This document shows positions 33,421-41,778 of a stretch of DNA of 41,778 bases, piece by piece. Below the pieces are notes generated by a model. That model did not search any database, was not told where the DNA came from, and saw only the letters and a list, made by a program, of their open reading frames with translations. The position numbers and the translations under genes are program-made. Source of the DNA: an uncultured Actinomycetes bacterium. GTDB taxonomy: Bacteria; Actinomycetota; Acidimicrobiia; Acidimicrobiales; RAAP-2. Numbering within the stretch: position 1 is the stretch's first letter; each line of letters starts with the position of its first letter. The stretch is from positions 1 to 41,778 of the forward strand of contig CAINFA010000214.1 in NCBI GenBank assembly GCA_903847955.1, given 5' to 3'.

Positions 33421-35231
33421 CGACCACCATCTTGGCGGGCGATCGCCGCGGCCAAGGCTGCTGCGTTGAGCCCTGGGGCGGGTCGCCGGGCCTCAGCCGC
33501 CGTGTTGGGCGTGAGGGGGGAGATGTAGCCGACGATGGAGTCGGTGCCGGTCACCGTCGTGGTCTCAGGGATGTAGCCCGAGTCCCAGACGTTCACCACT
33601 GAACCCTGAGCATCGACCGGACCTGCATTGCCTGCGATGACGTCGATCAGATTGCCCTTGACGCCGGCGATGAGGCCGACGTGGTCGCCGATTCCGCCCT
33701 TCATGACGCCCCAGACCACCGCATCGCCCACCTTGGGGTTGTTGGTCGCGCCCGGCTTGAAGGTGCCGTGCGCCTCGCCCCAGTTCACGAAGGAGAAGCT
33801 GTAGCCGGTGATCCCGGTGGTGTTGACCCCAGCCTTGGTCCACACCCACTGGGCGAAGTCCGAGCACCACTCCTCGGCCGCAGTTCCGGTCTTGCAGCCT
33901 GTCGTCGTGCCCCGTGCGAAGAACGCGGTGTAGGGGTTGCAGTTGCTGTTCAGCGGCGTCTCGACCACCTTGGCCCCGTTCTGATCCTGGCTGGCGGCCG
34001 TGAGCACGATGCGTGCCCCCAGCGCGATGGGGCCGGCGTCTTGGGCCACGATGACCTCGGCTCCCGCCGCGCTCGCCACGCTCGGCGCACCAGCCACCAA
34101 CTCCTCGGTGCTCGCCAGGTAACTGAGATCCACGCCCCGCCAGCCGCCAGGGCCCTTGGAGATCTCGTCGAGGTCGCCCGTGGTGCTCCGCGCTACGGCC
34201 TCAATGCCACTGGTGGTGGCGACGAGTACCGGTGGCGAGGCGACGACCGTGCTCCCAGGCAAGCCCAGCGCGCTCGGGGTGAGCACGAGCGACGACCAGG
34301 TTCCAAGTGGCCCCGTGGCGCTGAAGCTGAGGACGGCACCGGTCGTGCTCACCCCGAGCGCCCACAGGCCGCTCGAGGTGGCGAGCAACGACGGGGAGCC
34401 CGCCAGCGCGGTGCCGGCGGGAAGACCGAGGTGCTGCAGGGACCACCATGAGTACCCCGAGTCGTCATCGGTGTACAGCGCCGCTGCGCCGCCCTGCTCG
34501 GCCACCAAGACCGATTCGATCCCTCCCCCGTCGGGGAGCAGTTGGGCGCTGGGGGTGCCAACGATGGGCACTCCTCCGGCGATGGCGGTGAGGTCGTAGG
34601 CATCCCAGAGGTGCCCTCCCAGATCATCGGCTTCGAACTGGACGAGGTCACCGGTGCTCGCCCGGCAGAAGACTTGCAAGGCGCCCCCGGCGCCGAGCAG
34701 GAGGTCTGGAGTGGCAGTCACCATCACCATGCCGACCGCCGTGGTCAAGTCCGTCAAGGTGAAGACCGAAGGACTCACGGACGAAGAGGTCAACAACAGC
34801 AGGTGTCCGCTGGTGGTCACCACCGCTAGGTCGATGCCGCCTCCTGGGGTGATCAGGGGCCGGCCCACAGCGCTGAGGGTCGCAAGCCCGAGTGTGGCTG
34901 AGACGTTCGTGGCAGCGCTGCCGAGCGGGACTTGGGGGGTGGTGGTGGAGACCTCGAGCGCCCCAGAGGACGTCACGCCGGCGACGACGGTGAGCTGGGC
35001 GCTCTGGGCCACCACCGGGTCCGCACCGAGCTGGGGGAAGCGACCACTCACGTTGAGGTCGGTTGCAGTGGTGTTGAGCACTTGGCCGGGCTGGGAGAAG
35101 ACCTCGAGGTCGCCGTGGGTAGCGACCGGGCTCGATGGGACGACCGCCGAGGCCAAGGGCGCGACCGTCCAAGCCGAGGCGAATGCCACGGCCGCCACGA
35201 GCGCCGAGGTGGCGCGCCTCCAACGTGTCAC
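33417..35231 (-). CDS. Secreted CHAP-domain amidase/endopeptidase with propeller-like repeats
   Basis: A 604-aa exported protein. Signal peptide MTRWRRATSALVAAVAFA ends near PLASA. Residues about 40-430 are beta-rich repeats with the recurring pattern V-F-x-R-x-x-x-G-x-L-V followed by WDAYDLT and a GxPS turn, likely a beta-propeller. The C-terminal domain (about 430-575) is CHAP: EEWCSDFAQW with catalytic Cys456, and a His in IGDHVGLIAG. CHAP enzymes cleave peptidoglycan peptides. GTG 35231 is chosen because GAGGGAGG lies upstream and the signal peptide begins there. The gene is divergent from the S53 peptidase with 162 bp between, so the promoter regions may be shared. Confidence 0.85.
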   Translation of the reverse strand: MTRWRRATSALVAAVAFASAWTVAPLASAVVPSSPVATHGDLEVFSQPGQVLNTTATDLNVSGRFPQLGADPVVAQSAQLTVVAGVTSSGALEVSTTTPQVPLGSAATNVSATLGLATLSAVGRPLITPGGGIDLAVVTTSGHLLLLTSSSVSPSVFTLTDLTTAVGMVMVTATPDLLLGAGGALQVFCRASTGDLVQFEADDLGGHLWDAYDLTAIAGGVPIVGTPSAQLLPDGGGIESVLVAEQGGAAALYTDDDSGYSWWSLQHLGLPAGTALAGSPSLLATSSGLWALGVSTTGAVLSFSATGPLGTWSSLVLTPSALGLPGSTVVASPPVLVATTSGIEAVARSTTGDLDEISKGPGGWRGVDLSYLASTEELVAGAPSVASAAGAEVIVAQDAGPIALGARIVLTAASQDQNGAKVVETPLNSNCNPYTAFFARGTTTGCKTGTAAEEWCSDFAQWVWTKAGVNTTGITGYSFSFVNWGEAHGTFKPGATNNPKVGDAVVWGVMKGGIGDHVGLIAGVKGNLIDVIAGNAGPVDAQGSVVNVWDSGYIPETTTVTGTDSIVGYISPLTPNTAAEARRPAPGLNAAALAAAIARQDGGR

Positions 35232-35379
35232 GTGCGAGCCTCCCTCTTCTCCTGAGGTTCCGGCACCTGCCGGCGAAGCTCCGCCCACGAAAAGGCTACC
35301 AGTGCACCTCGTCGTGAGCACGGCCCCAGCACCTGAGCGAATCCCGAAGACCCCTCAGGGGCACGGCGTCCGCCAGCCC

Positions 35380-35385
35380 TAGCAT
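35380..35385 (+). promoter_or_regulatory. Leaderless-type -10 element of the S53 peptidase gene (TAGCAT)
   Basis: TAGCAT ends 8 nt before ATG 35394, with no ribosome binding site between them. Confidence 0.4.
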
Positions 35386-35393
35386 GGGCACCG

Positions 35394-38300
35394 ATGAGTG
35401 AGGTGACCATGGGTCGAGGGGTACGTCGAGCAGCAGCGTTGGCCATGGTCGCAGCCATGGGCGCCGTCTTGCCGCTGTGCACCGCCGGCGCCACGACCAC
35501 CGTGCGCCACCATGGTGGAAGCCACCGGCAACGCCCGATCCCGGCTCCAGCCATTCCACGGGGGGCGCACCGCACCGGCCTGCTGGCCAAGGGCACCAGG
35601 TTGCACCTCGCCGTTGGCCTGCAGCCTCGGGACCCCGCCACGCTGGCGGCCTTCGCCGCCGCGGTCACCGAACCGGGGAACCCCGCCTACCACCACTACC
35701 TCCGCCGGGGCGCCTTCGCTCGCGTCTTCGGTCCCACGACGGCCACGATCTCGACCGTCGAGCACGCCTTCTCCCAGGCCGGATTCAGCATCGGCCGCCT
35801 CGACGCCAGTCACCTGAGCCTCGAGGTCTCCGCCCCAGCGGGCACCGTGGCCCGGTTCTTCCACACCAGCTTCGCCACCTACACCTTGGCCGGGGGTACC
35901 TCGGGCTACGCCATCACGTCGTCGCCGACGTTGGCCCAAGCGGTCCGCGGTGAGGTGACGTCCATCCTCGGGCTCACCACCTTGGACCGCCAGCATGCGC
36001 TCGGCCTGCCCACCACAGCAGCGAGCCACACCACGGCTCGGGCCACAACTGCTCCTACGCCGTGCTCGACGCTCACCAACGACATCAGTGGCCAGAACGA
36101 CCAGGGAACCTTCACCACCGACCAGCTGGCCCAGGCCTACGGCCTGACCTCGCAGTACGCCAACGGCAACTTCGGCCAGGGGGAGACCATTGGGCTCTAC
36201 GAGCTCGCCCCCTACCTCTCGAGCGACGTGGCCACCTACGACCAGTGCTACGGCGTGAGCCCCACCATCAAGAACGTGAACATCGACGGTGGTCCGTGCG
36301 CGGGGCTGTCTGGCTCGAGTTGCCAACCTGATGCCGAGCCCACCTTGGACATCGAGGAGATCGCCAGCCTCGCCCCCAAGGCCACCATCGTCGTCTACCA
36401 GAGCAACCAGAATGGCAACGCGGCCAACGACTTGTTCAGTGCCATCGCAGACGACGACGCCGCCCAAGTGGTCAGCTACAGCTGGGGAGGCTGCGAGCAG
36501 CAGGACACCGGCGCCTACGGCACGGCCTGGGAGGCAACGGTGCTCGAGCAGATGGCCGCCCAAGGCCAGACCGTGGTCGCCGCCTCGGGCGACGACGGTG
36601 CCTCGGACTGCTGGACGACTGGCGACCCCACCACCGCATCGAATATCGAGCAGGCCGTTGATGACCCGGGCAGCCAGCCCTTCGTGACGAGCGTGGGCGG
36701 CACGTCGACGTCGTCGGTCAACCCCCTGGCCGAGACGGTCTGGAACGACGGCATCGGCGGTGGGGCCGGTGGTGGTGGCCCGTCGAACGTGTGGGGCCTG
36801 CCGTGGTGGCAGAGCTCGGTGGCTGCTGCTGAGCCGGCCGGAATCGCCACCCCGGCCCGGATGGTGCCCGACGTCTCGTTCAACGCAGACCCCAACACCG
36901 GGGTCATGATCTACCAGCAAGGCTGGTCTCCCATCGGCGGCACCAGTGCCGCTGCACCGCTCTTCGCCGCCATCGTCGCCTTGGCCGATGCCCACTGCCA
37001 CCGCTCGCTGGGCTTCATCAACCCTGCGCTGTACGAGTTGTACGCCAGTAATCCTTCGGACTTCTACGACGTGACCTCTGGGACCAACGCCCTGTTCTCC
37101 TCGGGCGCCAGAGCCATTGGGTACACCGCAAGCCAGGGCTACGACCTGGCCTCTGGGCTCGGCTCGACCACCGCCGGATTCTTCACCGACATCTGCGCTG
37201 CCCCGAGCGCCCAGGTCACCTCCACCAATGCCTCGGCTGGCCAGGTGACCACGCTCTCGGTGACCACCACCGCACCCACCCAGCTCGCCGCAGGCACCGC
37301 GCTCTCCCTCGAGTTGCCCTCGGGCGCATCGTTCCCCGTGACCCCAACGCTCGTCGTCACCGCCGATGGAGCCCCCATTGGGGTGAGCGCACTGAGCGCC
37401 TCGACCGCCAGTGGCACCACGGGCACAACCCGGCTCCGCTTCGTCCTCAACGCACCCATTGCCACCGGTGCCACCGTGGTGGTGCGCGTCCCCAACGTGC
37501 TCAACCCCGAGAGCAGCGGCGAGGTTGGCCTCACCGATGGGTCGGCGGCGCTCGGCTCACAAGTGGCCTCGGCCTCGACCGACTTCGGCGTGGCCGGCGC
37601 CTTGCCGCTGACCGCGTCGACCACCACCACGAGCGCCACGCCGCTCCCCACCACCGTGCTCACCAACCTTGGGCCGCAAGCGATCGGCTCGCTGTCGAGC
37701 ACGGGGGGCACCACGGTCGGCGTGGCCACCACCTCGGCGAGCCACCAACTCGCGCTCTCCCTCGAGCAACGTGGTACCTGGACCACCACGTCGCTGGCCC
37801 TGAAGGGCCTCAACACCGCGGCCGGCAAGCCTGGCCCGACCGACAGCCTCAGCTTGGCAACGAACCTCACGTCAATCAGCACCATCAGCACCACAGGCCA
37901 CGTGCTGGCGTTGGTCGCAACCACTCTGGGCGGTCCGACCACGGCCACCGACCTGACCGCGTCGACCAAGACCCCGGTGGCGGCGAGCGCGACCAGCACC
38001 TGCTCGGTCATCGTCGGCGCAACAGGTTCGTCCCGGGTGGTCGTGGTGGCCCGCCTGGCCAATGGCTCCCTCGAGCAGTACACCTCGCGCACCCAAGGAG
38101 CGGGCCCCTTCACCGCCACCGTGCTCACGACGGGCACGGGCACCCCGACGTGCACCACGAGTGGGAGCGACGTGCTCGTGGTCGAGCGCACCACCACCGG
38201 CCACGCGGCGGTGGTCACCGAGAGCACAGGGCGCACCACGGTGGTCGATGCCACCACGCTCAGCGGTGGCTCCAGCTTGGCCAATGATCCGACCTCGGCG

Positions 38301-38666
38301 GAGGTCGTTGGCACCACCGCCCTCATCGGCGTGCGCTTCGCCAACGGACACCTCGGGGTCCTCACCGGGACCGCCGGGCGCTTCAGCCAGGTGGACTTGA
38401 CGGCGGCGTCGGGAGCTGGAGGGTCCACCTCGCCCTTCCTCACCGGTTCCCCCGGTGCCCTCGAGGCCGGGGCCGTGACCGCCGCCGGCGCACTCACCAT
38501 GATCGTCCAAGGCGCCGGAGGAACCACCGCCTTCAACCTCACCGAGACCAAGGGCCTACCCAAGCTCAGCAACCTCGCCGCCACACCTTCGACCACGGCC
38601 ATCATCGTGGCCGGGATCACCCAGGCCGGACACCTCGATGTCGTCACCACGCCACGGCTCGGCTGA
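35394..38666 (+). CDS. Secreted S53 (sedolisin/kumamolisin) peptidase with C-terminal repeats
   Basis: A 1,090-aa pre-pro-enzyme. A signal peptide (MGRGVRRAAALAMVAAMGAV) is followed by a pro-kumamolisin activation domain (about residues 60-205; LRRGAFARVFGP, VARFFHTSFATY). The catalytic domain spans about 230-610. The S53 set is visible: Glu315 and Asp319 in AEPTLDIEE, oxyanion Asp400 in ASGDDGASD and nucleophile Ser518 in GGTSAAAP, plus the calcium-site segment YDVTSGT. S53 enzymes are acid-active endopeptidases. After it come a beta-sandwich (about 610-740) and propeller-like repeats to the end, related to those in both neighbours. ATG 35394 is taken; ATG 35409 is an alternative. Confidence 0.92.
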   Translation: MSEVTMGRGVRRAAALAMVAAMGAVLPLCTAGATTTVRHHGGSHRQRPIPAPAIPRGAHRTGLLAKGTRLHLAVGLQPRDPATLAAFAAAVTEPGNPAYHHYLRRGAFARVFGPTTATISTVEHAFSQAGFSIGRLDASHLSLEVSAPAGTVARFFHTSFATYTLAGGTSGYAITSSPTLAQAVRGEVTSILGLTTLDRQHALGLPTTAASHTTARATTAPTPCSTLTNDISGQNDQGTFTTDQLAQAYGLTSQYANGNFGQGETIGLYELAPYLSSDVATYDQCYGVSPTIKNVNIDGGPCAGLSGSSCQPDAEPTLDIEEIASLAPKATIVVYQSNQNGNAANDLFSAIADDDAAQVVSYSWGGCEQQDTGAYGTAWEATVLEQMAAQGQTVVAASGDDGASDCWTTGDPTTASNIEQAVDDPGSQPFVTSVGGTSTSSVNPLAETVWNDGIGGGAGGGGPSNVWGLPWWQSSVAAAEPAGIATPARMVPDVSFNADPNTGVMIYQQGWSPIGGTSAAAPLFAAIVALADAHCHRSLGFINPALYELYASNPSDFYDVTSGTNALFSSGARAIGYTASQGYDLASGLGSTTAGFFTDICAAPSAQVTSTNASAGQVTTLSVTTTAPTQLAAGTALSLELPSGASFPVTPTLVVTADGAPIGVSALSASTASGTTGTTRLRFVLNAPIATGATVVVRVPNVLNPESSGEVGLTDGSAALGSQVASASTDFGVAGALPLTASTTTTSATPLPTTVLTNLGPQAIGSLSSTGGTTVGVATTSASHQLALSLEQRGTWTTTSLALKGLNTAAGKPGPTDSLSLATNLTSISTISTTGHVLALVATTLGGPTTATDLTASTKTPVAASATSTCSVIVGATGSSRVVVVARLANGSLEQYTSRTQGAGPFTATVLTTGTGTPTCTTSGSDVLVVERTTTGHAAVVTESTGRTTVVDATTLSGGSSLANDPTSAEVVGTTALIGVRFANGHLGVLTGTAGRFSQVDLTAASGAGGSTSPFLTGSPGALEAGAVTAAGALTMIVQGAGGTTAFNLTETKGLPKLSNLAATPSTTAIIVAGITQAGHLDVVTTPRLG

Positions 38667-38691
38667 CCCCAGTGGGGATGAGCGCGACCGC

Positions 38692-38697
38692 TAGCGT
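38692..38697 (+). promoter_or_regulatory. Leaderless-type -10 element of the last gene (TAGCGT)
   Basis: TAGCGT is followed by 6 nt and GTG 38704. It lies only 26 nt after the S53 stop codon, so the last gene may have its own promoter. Confidence 0.4.
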
Positions 38698-38703
38698 TCA
38701 ATC

Positions 38704-41700
38704 GTGATCCTCGCCAAGCGGTCCTCGAGGGCGACCCGACGCGCGTTGCTCGGCGTGATGGCGATCGTCGCAGGAACGGTGGCAGTTGCCACCGACGCCA
38801 CGCCCTCACGGGCCGAGGGGGCCGCAACCCCCAACCAGCTCGACCAACTCTGGGGCTTCACCTCTGGCACCCCATCGACCGGGTCATCGTGGTCCGCGCA
38901 GGCGATTCCGGCCGCCTCGGGCCTCGGCCAGCTCGTGGGGGTCCCCACGGTCTTCGCCGACGGACCACACCTCGTTGCGGTGGCAACCACCGTCACCGGC
39001 AACGTGGTGATCGGCACGACCTCGAGCCCGAGCTCGACCGCGTGGGCCATGGAGAACCTCTCGAGCGTGCTCGGCATCGGGCCGGTGAACACCACCCCAG
39101 GTGCCTCCATCGATGCCGCTGGTGGGCTCGAAGTGGTCATCTGCACCGAGACTGGCCAGCTGCTGCTCGCCGACGAGCGCTTCGCCAATGGCTCGCTGTG
39201 GCAGGTGACGAACCTCACCACCGCCTCTCACGGACCAGCGGTTGTCGGACGACCGAGCCTCACCACCACCGGCACCGCCACCGAGGTCTTCGCCCGAACC
39301 GCAGCGGGCCACCTCGTCGAGTTCACCACCGCCGCGGTGGGCCAGCAGTCCTGGGACGCCATTGACCTGACCAAGCTGTCCGGGGCGCCACTGATCAGCT
39401 CTGACCCGTCGGTGACCACCGACGGCACCGTGCACTACCTCGCCGCACGCGGGCCCGGTGGGAGCATCGTCGAGTTAGCAGACGACGATGCCACCTTGCG
39501 ATTCTGGAGCGCTCGCACCCTCCACCTGCCCCAAGCCGGGGTGGGGCAGCCGAGCATCGTGGTGGCAGCGGGCCAGCCCTGGGTGTTCATCCGGGGCGTC
39601 AAGGGCGACCTCCTCGCGGCGACAGGCTCCCCAGGGGCGACAGAGAGCACGTGGACCGTCCAGGACCTGACGACCCAGATCACCGGTGCACCTGCGCTCG
39701 AGGCCCCACCCGTGGCGATCTCCACCGGCCAGGGCCTCGTCGTGGCCGCGCAGTCGATCTACGGCGGCCTCATCACCTACGACGCCTCGAGTGCCAGCTC
39801 GAGTGCCAGCTTCACCGTGACCGAGGTGCGCTCGGCGGACGGCTTCAGCGCCACCAGCGATCAGCTGGCCGGCATCGACCTCAACGGCCAGGTGGGCATC
39901 TGGGGGCTCGGCACCTCCAATGACGCCGGGGTGGGCACCGGCGTCTACGCCATTCCTGTGGCCGACAACGGCGCCGCAGTGGCCGACGGCTGGCCCGTGC
40001 TCGGGGTGACCGGCGCCTTGGGAGCCCCCACCTCTCCCTACACCGCCACCGACAATGGCCAGAACTTCGCCGTGGGCAAGGCGGTCGCCCAGGCCAACCA
40101 CCCCGTGACCTGGCTCAGCTTCTGGACCGTGTCAGGCCCACCCATCGCGGTGCGGCTCGCTGGGATGAGCTGCACGAGCACCTGCGTCGGGGTGGGCAGC
40201 TACGCCGATGTGAGCGGCACGTCGAGGGCCCTCGTGGTGTTCGGGACCACCGCTGGGTTCACCAGCGCCGAGGCAGTGCCGGCGCCGAGCGGTGCGGCGG
40301 TGAACCCTGCTGAACAGCTCAACGCCATTAGCTGCGCCTCGCCTGGGCGATGCACCGCGGTGGGCAGCGTTACCCTCTCGAACGGCTCCCAGGTGCCGCT
40401 GTGGGTCACCATCACCGGCACCGCCCTCGGGCTGAGTGAGGCGCAGGTTCCCCCGTCGAGCTCGAGCCCCGCCCACGCCAGCTTCGACGGGGTCTCGTGC
40501 CCAGCGGTGAGCAGCTGCGTGGCGGTGGGGAGCTTCCTCGATCCAGCTGGGCGAACCGAGGACCTCCTCGGCGCAACCTCGACCGCTGGGACCCACACCT
40601 TGGCCGCACCAGCTGGCGCCTCGTCGAACCCCCGCGATGGCCTCGCCTCAATCAGCTGTGCGTCGCTGACCACCTGCGTTGCGGTCGGCAGCTTCACCAC
40701 CCCCTCGGGCACCCTCCACCCCTTGGTGGGGTTCGTCAACGGTGCGGGCGAGGGGGTCCTCAAGGCCGCTCCGCTCCCCACCGGCGCACCCCACACCGCC
40801 AGTGCCCAGTTCACCGCCGTCGCCTGCCCCACGACCTGCATCGCCGTCGGAGGAGGCACCACCGCGGCAGGTGCCACCTTGGGGACCACCTCGTCGTTCA
40901 CCACCGCAGCAGTTGGAGCCTCGAGCTTCCTCGCCGCCCCCCCACATCCAGCAGCCAACCCGAACTCGACCTTGGAGGCCATCAACTGTGCGGCAGTGTC
41001 GGTCTGCGAGGCGGTGGGCGCTGCCACGAGCGCGTCGGGGGCTGTCCTCGGCTACGGCACCACCTTGTTCGCATCGGTGCCCACTGGCACGGCCTACGTG
41101 ACCGCTCCCACGGGCAGTTTGGCCAATCCCTCCATGCAGCTCGATGCGATTGGCTGCGTCACCTCGGGGAACTGCCTGGCGGGGGGCACTGCCCTCGACA
41201 GCGGGGGCGACCCGAGGCCGCTGACCTCGACGGTGGTGGGGGTTCGCTACCAACCGGCGCAGACCACCGTGCTCCCTCCGTCGGCCGCCGCGGCGTCCCC
41301 GGCCCACGCCTACTACGTCGCCGGCCAAGCGGCGGGTTCCTACGTCGGCTCGTCCATCGCCAGCTACGCCAGCCGAGGGCTCAAGAACCTCCCTGCCTTC
41401 GTGATCTTGGACCCTGAGGGCTACCCCGACCTGCACTCAGGACTCGACGGCCCACCTGGTCCGGCCTCAACGGCCAAGTGGACCCAGCTGCTCGCCGGCT
41501 GGGCTGCCGGGCTGCGAGGCGTGGACCCCAAGCTGCGTCCCGGGGTCTACTCCGACCAGTACGAGTACAACACCTACGGCCTCTCCCAGTTGGCCATCCC
41601 CGAGTTCTTGGCAGTGGCGTGGAACCTCACCACCGCCACCAACCCCAAGACCGGCTTGGCGCAGGTGGTGGCACCGCCCACGATCAACCCCAAGATCGCC

Positions 41701-41778
41701 CAAGGCCCCAACATCGAGGGCATCATCTCCTTCAACGACTGGTGCCCGAGCGACTGGGCGGTCAAGGGCACGACCGCG
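38704..41778 (+). CDS. Secreted multidomain protein with propellers and DUF1906-like hydrolase domain, 3' end cut
   Basis: The frame is open from GTG 38704 to the last base (1,025 codons), so the C-terminus lies outside the window. A basic start (AKRSSRATRR) and hydrophobic stretch form a signal peptide. Residues about 40-440 repeat the propeller pattern of the CHAP protein (VFARTAAGHLVEF, WDAIDLT). Residues about 488-830 contain seven repeats of 53-56 residues, each with a Cys pair and mostly a V-G-S/G turn (SCASLTTCVAVGSF type). From about residue 868 a glycoside-hydrolase-like domain begins (YYVAGQAAGS; VILDPEGYPD with candidate acidic residues; GVYSDQYEY), resembling DUF1906/GH25-like proteins. 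It follows the S53 gene by 37 nt. Confidence 0.82.
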   Translation, partial: MILAKRSSRATRRALLGVMAIVAGTVAVATDATPSRAEGAATPNQLDQLWGFTSGTPSTGSSWSAQAIPAASGLGQLVGVPTVFADGPHLVAVATTVTGNVVIGTTSSPSSTAWAMENLSSVLGIGPVNTTPGASIDAAGGLEVVICTETGQLLLADERFANGSLWQVTNLTTASHGPAVVGRPSLTTTGTATEVFARTAAGHLVEFTTAAVGQQSWDAIDLTKLSGAPLISSDPSVTTDGTVHYLAARGPGGSIVELADDDATLRFWSARTLHLPQAGVGQPSIVVAAGQPWVFIRGVKGDLLAATGSPGATESTWTVQDLTTQITGAPALEAPPVAISTGQGLVVAAQSIYGGLITYDASSASSSASFTVTEVRSADGFSATSDQLAGIDLNGQVGIWGLGTSNDAGVGTGVYAIPVADNGAAVADGWPVLGVTGALGAPTSPYTATDNGQNFAVGKAVAQANHPVTWLSFWTVSGPPIAVRLAGMSCTSTCVGVGSYADVSGTSRALVVFGTTAGFTSAEAVPAPSGAAVNPAEQLNAISCASPGRCTAVGSVTLSNGSQVPLWVTITGTALGLSEAQVPPSSSSPAHASFDGVSCPAVSSCVAVGSFLDPAGRTEDLLGATSTAGTHTLAAPAGASSNPRDGLASISCASLTTCVAVGSFTTPSGTLHPLVGFVNGAGEGVLKAAPLPTGAPHTASAQFTAVACPTTCIAVGGGTTAAGATLGTTSSFTTAAVGASSFLAAPPHPAANPNSTLEAINCAAVSVCEAVGAATSASGAVLGYGTTLFASVPTGTAYVTAPTGSLANPSMQLDAIGCVTSGNCLAGGTALDSGGDPRPLTSTVVGVRYQPAQTTVLPPSAAAASPAHAYYVAGQAAGSYVGSSIASYASRGLKNLPAFVILDPEGYPDLHSGLDGPPGPASTAKWTQLLAGWAAGLRGVDPKLRPGVYSDQYEYNTYGLSQLAIPEFLAVAWNLTTATNPKTGLAQVVAPPTINPKIAQGPNIEGIISFNDWCPSDWAVKGTTA
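40165..41200 (+). repeat. Seven Cys-paired coding repeats (159-168 nt period)
   Basis: Repeat landmarks (I/V/M-x-C, 2-5 residues, C, then a hydrophobic-V-G turn) begin at 40165, 40327, 40492, 40651, 40819, 40981 and 41149. The spacing and the number of copies fit a seven-bladed beta-propeller with one disulfide per blade. The last copy is the most diverged (CVTSGNCLAGG). Confidence 0.8.

Noticed and set aside
35379-38827. Two long minus-strand frames opposite the S53 peptidase
   Set aside because: High-GC antisense shadows with Gly/Arg/Val-rich sequence, no start signals, opposite a gene with a full catalytic set.

Overview
The window is high-GC DNA (about two thirds G+C by eye) with actinobacterial traits: a rimO-pgsA-cinA-(unknown gene)-recA operon, a recA SOS box of the GAAC-N4-GTTC type, many 4-nt GTGA/ATGA start-stop overlaps, and many genes whose start codon lies 6-8 nt after a TANNNT hexamer, as in leaderless actinobacterial mRNAs. 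The secreted S53 acid peptidase, the pentapeptide-repeat giants and the gene mix suggest an acidophilic or aquatic lineage such as Acidimicrobiia. That placement is inference; no rRNA is present.

Layout. 1-5.7 kb: 5'-cut aldo/keto reductase, AhpD-like protein overlapping an EntS-like MFS exporter, then on the minus strand a hexapeptide acyltransferase and serB. 4.7-6.9 kb: two tandem secreted SGNH-like paralogues, the first apparently lacking its catalytic Asp and His. 6.9-12.1 kb (minus): rimO-pgsA-cinA-RNase H-like unknown-recA, preceded by tRNA-Ser(GCT). 12.5-16.6 kb: papain/C39-like peptidase, a membrane-anchored STAND ATPase with kinesin-light-chain TPRs, and a 49-codon acidic ORF; this is a good candidate for an undescribed signalling or conflict module. 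16.6-23.5 kb: carbohydrate-type genes, namely a PmoA-like (DUF6807) protein and a lyase-like/glycosyltransferase fusion on plus, facing a DHDPS-like aldolase, a 2-hydroxyacid dehydrogenase and an old-yellow-enzyme reductase on minus. 23.6-25.8 kb: CPBP membrane protease and saccharopine-dehydrogenase-like enzyme. 25.9-31.3 kb: two convergent secreted pentapeptide-repeat proteins with the same composite repeat. 31.4-33.4 kb: Nudix hydrolase, TauE/SafE transporter and DUF4395 membrane protein. 33.4-41.8 kb: three large secreted hydrolases (CHAP, S53, DUF1906-like) that carry related beta-propeller-like repeats; the last runs off the window end.

The genes are tightly packed: no gene-free stretch exceeds 300 bases. 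Several convergent pairs have touching or overlapping stop codons, so classical terminators are largely absent. I saw no insertion sequences, prophage genes, CRISPR arrays or replication origin. The likely co-working sets are the DNA-repair/housekeeping operon under SOS control, the peptidase-STAND pair, the sugar-acid catabolism candidates, and the extracellular hydrolase island.
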